In this document: positions 61,372-64,000 of the stretch, in pieces
Layout: every line of letters begins with the position of its first letter
How positions within the stretch are numbered: position 1 is the first letter of the stretch
NCBI GenBank assembly: GCA_964522215.1
Contig: CAZFVR010000004.1
Coordinates: forward strand, 56,781-120,780
Direction of reading: 5' to 3'
Length of the DNA: 64,000 nucleotides
Source of the DNA: CAG-390 sp964522215
GTDB lineage: Bacteria; Bacillota; Clostridia; Oscillospirales; CAG-272
Translations under genes and position numbers: made by a program
Notes under the pieces: generated by a model
The model's database searches: none
What the model saw: the letters and a program-made list of their open reading frames with translations, nothing else
Told to the model about the DNA's origin: nothing

Positions 61372-61411
61372 TTCAAAACAAAAGCAAAAACAAAAGCAAA
61401 AACAGCAGCAA
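61372..61411. repeat. AAAAGC/AAAAAC hexamer tract before sdaA
   Basis: Imperfect 6-nt repeats (CAAAAG, CAAAAA alternating) in the 90-nt gap between the AcnX small subunit and the serine dehydratase gene. They lie close to the weak ribosome binding site of sdaA, so copy number could affect spacing. Confidence 0.6.
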
Positions 61412-61433
61412 GGATCTATAAGCAAATTATATA

Positions 61434-62636
61434 ATGAAAACTCTAAGGGAGCTTTACAAAATAGGCCGCGGACCGTCCAGCTCGCATACCATCGGTCCCG
61501 AAACGATCGCCCGCTACGCGCTCGATCGTTTTGGCGATCGCCGATACCGTGTGGAGCTTTTCGGCTCACTGGCGCTCACCGGGCGGGGACACGGCACCGA
61601 CCGTGTCCTGCGCGAGGTGCTGGGCAATGACACCGAAATAATCTTTGACAGAGAGCGGCGTGATATTCCCCACCCCAACTACATGCGCATATATTCGGTC
61701 GACAACGATGGCGAGGCATTATTTTTATTTGATGCCGAAAGCATTGGCGGCGGCAGTGTGCGCATTGACGGCGAAGACCCCGAGGCATCACTTGATGTGT
61801 ATCCCGAACGCAATTTTACCGAAATACGCACCTTTGCCCAAGAGCACGACATGACCCTGCCCGAGTATGTTTTGCACTATGAGCCGGATATTCGCCCGCA
61901 CCTTGAGCTGGTCTGGCAAACGATGAAGGATTCAGTCAGGCGCGGTCTTTCCAAGGACGGTGTACTTGGCGGAGGCTTGCACCTTGAGCGCAAGGCCCGC
62001 ACGCTTTACAGCGAAAACGCAAAATTTGAATTATCCCTCATTCACGAAAACCGCCGCGTATCAGCATATGCACTTGCGGTGGCCGAGGAAAACGCCGACA
62101 ACGGAACGGTGGTAACCGCCCCCACCTGCGGCGCATCCGGGATAGTCCCCGCCGTGCTGTACTACATGCAACAGGATTGCGGCGTCAGCGACGACGAAAT
62201 AATAGACGCACTGGCAGTCGCGGGCGTGATAGGGAACGTTGTAAAGCAAAATGCCTCTATCAGCGGTGCAGAGTGCGGCTGTCAAGCCGAAGTTGGCGTT
62301 GCCTGCTCCATGGCCGCCGCAGCACTGGCGCAGGTGTACGAACTTGGAATAGCAGACATTGAATGCTCGGCAGAGATCGCGCTTGAGCACAACCTCGGCC
62401 TCACCTGCGACCCGGTATTGGGGCTGGTGCAGATCCCCTGCATCGAGCGCAATGCAATGGCAAGTATCAAAGCCTTTAACGCGGTAATGCTTGCGCGCTC
62501 GCTGGAGAGCAAGCACAAGGTGTCCTTTGACCAGATAGTTGAGGTCATGTACAGGACCGGCAAGGATATGAACATGGGATACCGCGAGACCTCCACAGAC
62601 GGACTTGCAAAGATCTACACCATGGGGGACGCGTAA
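61434..62636 (+). CDS. sdaA: L-serine ammonia-lyase, iron-sulfur type, single chain
   Basis: Deaminates L-serine to pyruvate and ammonia with a [4Fe-4S] cluster. 400 aa that fuse the beta part (RELYKIGRGPSSSHTIGPET at 4-23; FGSLALTGRGHGTDRVL) and the alpha part (GTVVTAPTCGASGIVPAVLY ~224). Candidate cluster cysteines are Cys281, Cys283, Cys325 and Cys336 (ECGCQAEVG; CDPVLGLVQIPC). Its beta domain is shorter than in E. coli SdaA. Last gene of the operon, followed by a terminator. The ribosome binding site is weak (AAGGATC 17 nt upstream). Confidence 0.92.
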   Translation: MKTLRELYKIGRGPSSSHTIGPETIARYALDRFGDRRYRVELFGSLALTGRGHGTDRVLREVLGNDTEIIFDRERRDIPHPNYMRIYSVDNDGEALFLFDAESIGGGSVRIDGEDPEASLDVYPERNFTEIRTFAQEHDMTLPEYVLHYEPDIRPHLELVWQTMKDSVRRGLSKDGVLGGGLHLERKARTLYSENAKFELSLIHENRRVSAYALAVAEENADNGTVVTAPTCGASGIVPAVLYYMQQDCGVSDDEIIDALAVAGVIGNVVKQNASISGAECGCQAEVGVACSMAAAALAQVYELGIADIECSAEIALEHNLGLTCDPVLGLVQIPCIERNAMASIKAFNAVMLARSLESKHKVSFDQIVEVMYRTGKDMNMGYRETSTDGLAKIYTMGDA

Positions 62637-62661
62637 ACGGCGTCGGACGACCTAATAAAGC

Positions 62662-62706
62662 AAAGCCCATCGGATACAGGCGGTCGCCTTACATCCGATG
62701 GGCTTT
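62662..62706. terminator. bidirectional terminator after sdaA
   Basis: 14-bp stem AAAGCCCATCGGAT / ATCCGATGGGCTTT with further GGCG/CGCC pairing in the loop; TTTTTATT follows on the plus strand. It also faces the minus-strand gene ending at 62734. Confidence 0.88.
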
Positions 62707-62733
62707 TTATTATCTTATTTCATTATTAATACA

Positions 62734-63744
62734 TTAGTACAAATATATACCGCTCAGATCCTCGCATGCATCCACATCCGACCAATCAAACGGCGCGCAC
62801 TCTTTTTTATCCCAACGGCCAAGGCTTTTAAGATCCTCTGTTGTGTTTTCGGGCAAAAACGGTGAAAAATAAATATGCAGCCGCCGCATTTTGTTTTTGC
62901 ATATAACGCCGTATTCGATATCCAGCCCGCGAGATGTGGCAATATCGGATATGACGGCAAGCTCCGGCGGCTCGCCCGTCCCTTGACTGTCATAAAGCTC
63001 GGCACTAAAAACGAAATACGGCATGCGGAGCTTCTTTGAGGGCGAGCAAATAGTCATATTAAAGCCGCGACGCATGGAGTGCCTTCTAAAAAACATCGCA
63101 AGTGCCAATATCACCGCAAAATATGCGTAAACATTAAAGTTATCAAAGGTAACAAGATCGTTGCAGCGGTCGTTGAACGCAATACCGCACCCGACCGCAT
63201 TGGCAATGCGGCGTGTCATCGATGCTATCTGCGTGTAAAAGGGATCATAATTATAGGGCGAGCCAACATCGGAGATATCGGAGGCGATTTCGCTCCATGT
63301 CGGCAGTGTTGACGGATACGGCGGCCTCTCCTTTGGCAGCTTGCTAAATCCTGCCCGATGCACACCGAAGAATGCCAGCGCCAGCCCGGGATTAGCCGGG
63401 GACTTACGCAGATAAAAAGTATCCTCAAGCCCGAGGCGACGCGCCTCACGAGGAAGATCGGCGCATTTATATCTCGGCGCGCCGAATATCTCACCGCATG
63501 GAGCGGTGCAGTTTATCGTACCCGGTACATCGGCCCAGATGGCAATTTCCTCACCGGGAACAAAAAGAGCCGCAGGCGAGCGGGAGGCTATCACACGTCC
63601 GCTTTCGGTAGAGAAAAGCACCATTGCATCATCAAAGAGCATCCGCGCGACCTCATCCGGCGTGATATTGTAATAATCTTGGATCGAGTTCGACCGAACA
63701 GTCGCATGTCCGTTTGAAAACTCAAAAATGTCTCTCGGGTCCAT
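62734..63744 (-). CDS. hypothetical protein, 336 aa
   Basis: I do not recognise a family. Soluble or weakly membrane-associated; one hydrophobic stretch (NVYAYFAVILALAMFF near residue 224-239) is followed by a basic run (RRHSMRRGFN). The N-terminus (MDPRDIFEFSNGHATVRSNS) resembles no known signal. The C-terminus is acidic (DWSDVDACEDLSGIYLY). The ATG at 63744 has GCGGAG upstream and a consensus promoter 43 nt upstream ends before the longer in-frame ATG at 63900, which rules out that start. Function unknown. Confidence 0.72.
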   Translation of the reverse strand: MDPRDIFEFSNGHATVRSNSIQDYYNITPDEVARMLFDDAMVLFSTESGRVIASRSPAALFVPGEEIAIWADVPGTINCTAPCGEIFGAPRYKCADLPREARRLGLEDTFYLRKSPANPGLALAFFGVHRAGFSKLPKERPPYPSTLPTWSEIASDISDVGSPYNYDPFYTQIASMTRRIANAVGCGIAFNDRCNDLVTFDNFNVYAYFAVILALAMFFRRHSMRRGFNMTICSPSKKLRMPYFVFSAELYDSQGTGEPPELAVISDIATSRGLDIEYGVICKNKMRRLHIYFSPFLPENTTEDLKSLGRWDKKECAPFDWSDVDACEDLSGIYLY

Positions 63745-63786
63745 TTCACACTCCGCTTTACCGCCATCATATGGCTGATTTTTTAT

Positions 63787-63815
63787 ATTATAGCATAAAG
63801 CGGCGTATCGGTCAA
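63787..63815 (-). promoter_or_regulatory. promoter of the 336-aa hypothetical gene
   Basis: Minus strand: TTGACC (63815-63810), 17-nt spacer, TATAAT (63792-63787). It decides the start of the gene at 63744. Confidence 0.8.
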
Positions 63816-63991
63816 GTGGTAGTGCGTTCTTGAGCTCTGATTCGTGTACATTTGTAAAAAAAGAGGGCTTCTTCGCATGTTTTTTCGCATTTTTCGCCAC
63901 TTTTAACCTTAAAATACCTGTCGTTACGATTTTTGTGTGGGATCAGGTGCTTTTCACATTCCCCGCACGCACACAGCTATGAGTGAATGTA

Positions 63992-63998
63992 TCGGAGG
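63992..63998 (+). promoter_or_regulatory. ribosome binding site of a gene beyond the right edge
   Basis: CGGAGGT ends two bases before the window end; a plus-strand start codon is expected a few bases further on. The 176 bases between 63816 and 63991 hold nothing else I can support. Confidence 0.55.
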
Positions 63999-64000
63999 TA

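Overview
The window looks like a chromosomal segment of a Clostridia-class Firmicute, moderately GC-rich, with AT-rich intergenic DNA. The evidence is conserved gene order (yqfC-yqfD-phoH-ybeY-era-recO), paired GlgC/GlgD, sporulation-type proteins (YqfC, YqfD, YlbJ), the TIGR03960/TIGR03936 radical-SAM pair, a lysine riboswitch, MutS2, and many sigma-A promoters with 17-bp spacers. A 100-N gap shows that it is a draft assembly, so every frameshift or odd junction needs read-level confirmation.

Layout. 1-14.9 kb (minus strand) is a glycogen run (glgB, glgC, glgD, glgA, glgP, a GH13 amylase), followed by an unknown gene, the proline genes proB-proA-proC, and the 5' part of upp. 15.0-20.1 kb (plus) is a four-gene ABC/Gld-like membrane system. 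20.2-24.3 kb (minus) has a damaged secreted-protein gene, an M24 peptidase, a TIM-barrel AP-endonuclease-like protein and a YqeG phosphatase. Three tRNAs (Gly, Arg, His) sit at 24.4-24.7 kb behind a consensus promoter. 24.8-30 kb (minus) carries a GNAT acetyltransferase, ispE, a long-form PRPP synthase and rhamnulokinase. 30-38 kb (minus) is mutS2-recO-era-ybeY-phoH-yqfD-yqfC, with divergent ylbJ. 39-44.5 kb holds a Na/Pi symporter, a zinc-ribbon membrane protein, and a DUF2975/XRE/DUF4153 operon. 44.6-47.5 kb is an AT-rich patch with a VanZ protein and two broken genes. 47.5-54 kb (minus) has TIGR03936, TIGR03960, a degenerate P-type-ATPase-like protein and rlmB. 54.2-57.0 kb (plus) is a lysine-riboswitch-controlled amino acid ABC transporter. 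57.4-62.6 kb (plus) is an operon of an Old Yellow Enzyme-type flavoprotein, both aconitase X subunits and L-serine dehydratase. An unknown gene closes the window, and a ribosome binding site at the right edge points to another gene beyond it.

How the genes work together. GlgC/GlgD make ADP-glucose, GlgA and GlgB build branched glycogen, and GlgP and the GH13 enzyme take it apart. ProB, ProA and ProC convert glutamate to proline. The riboswitch should shut the transporter off when lysine is plentiful. The AcnX operon looks like degradation of a hydroxylated or unsaturated amino or organic acid, with L-serine dehydratase feeding pyruvate, but its substrate is unknown.

The most unusual features are: (1) the riboswitch-controlled solute-binding protein appears circularly permuted, with the second lobe before the first; (2) a membrane protein has P-type ATPase topology but has lost the catalytic motifs behind a long acidic tail; (3) the flavoprotein/AcnX/serine dehydratase operon; (4) short tandem repeats recur at gene ends and one has broken the assembly, where the N gap is flanked by an exact 55-bp duplicate; (5) three genes are broken, one at a sequence that matches a -1 slippery heptamer.
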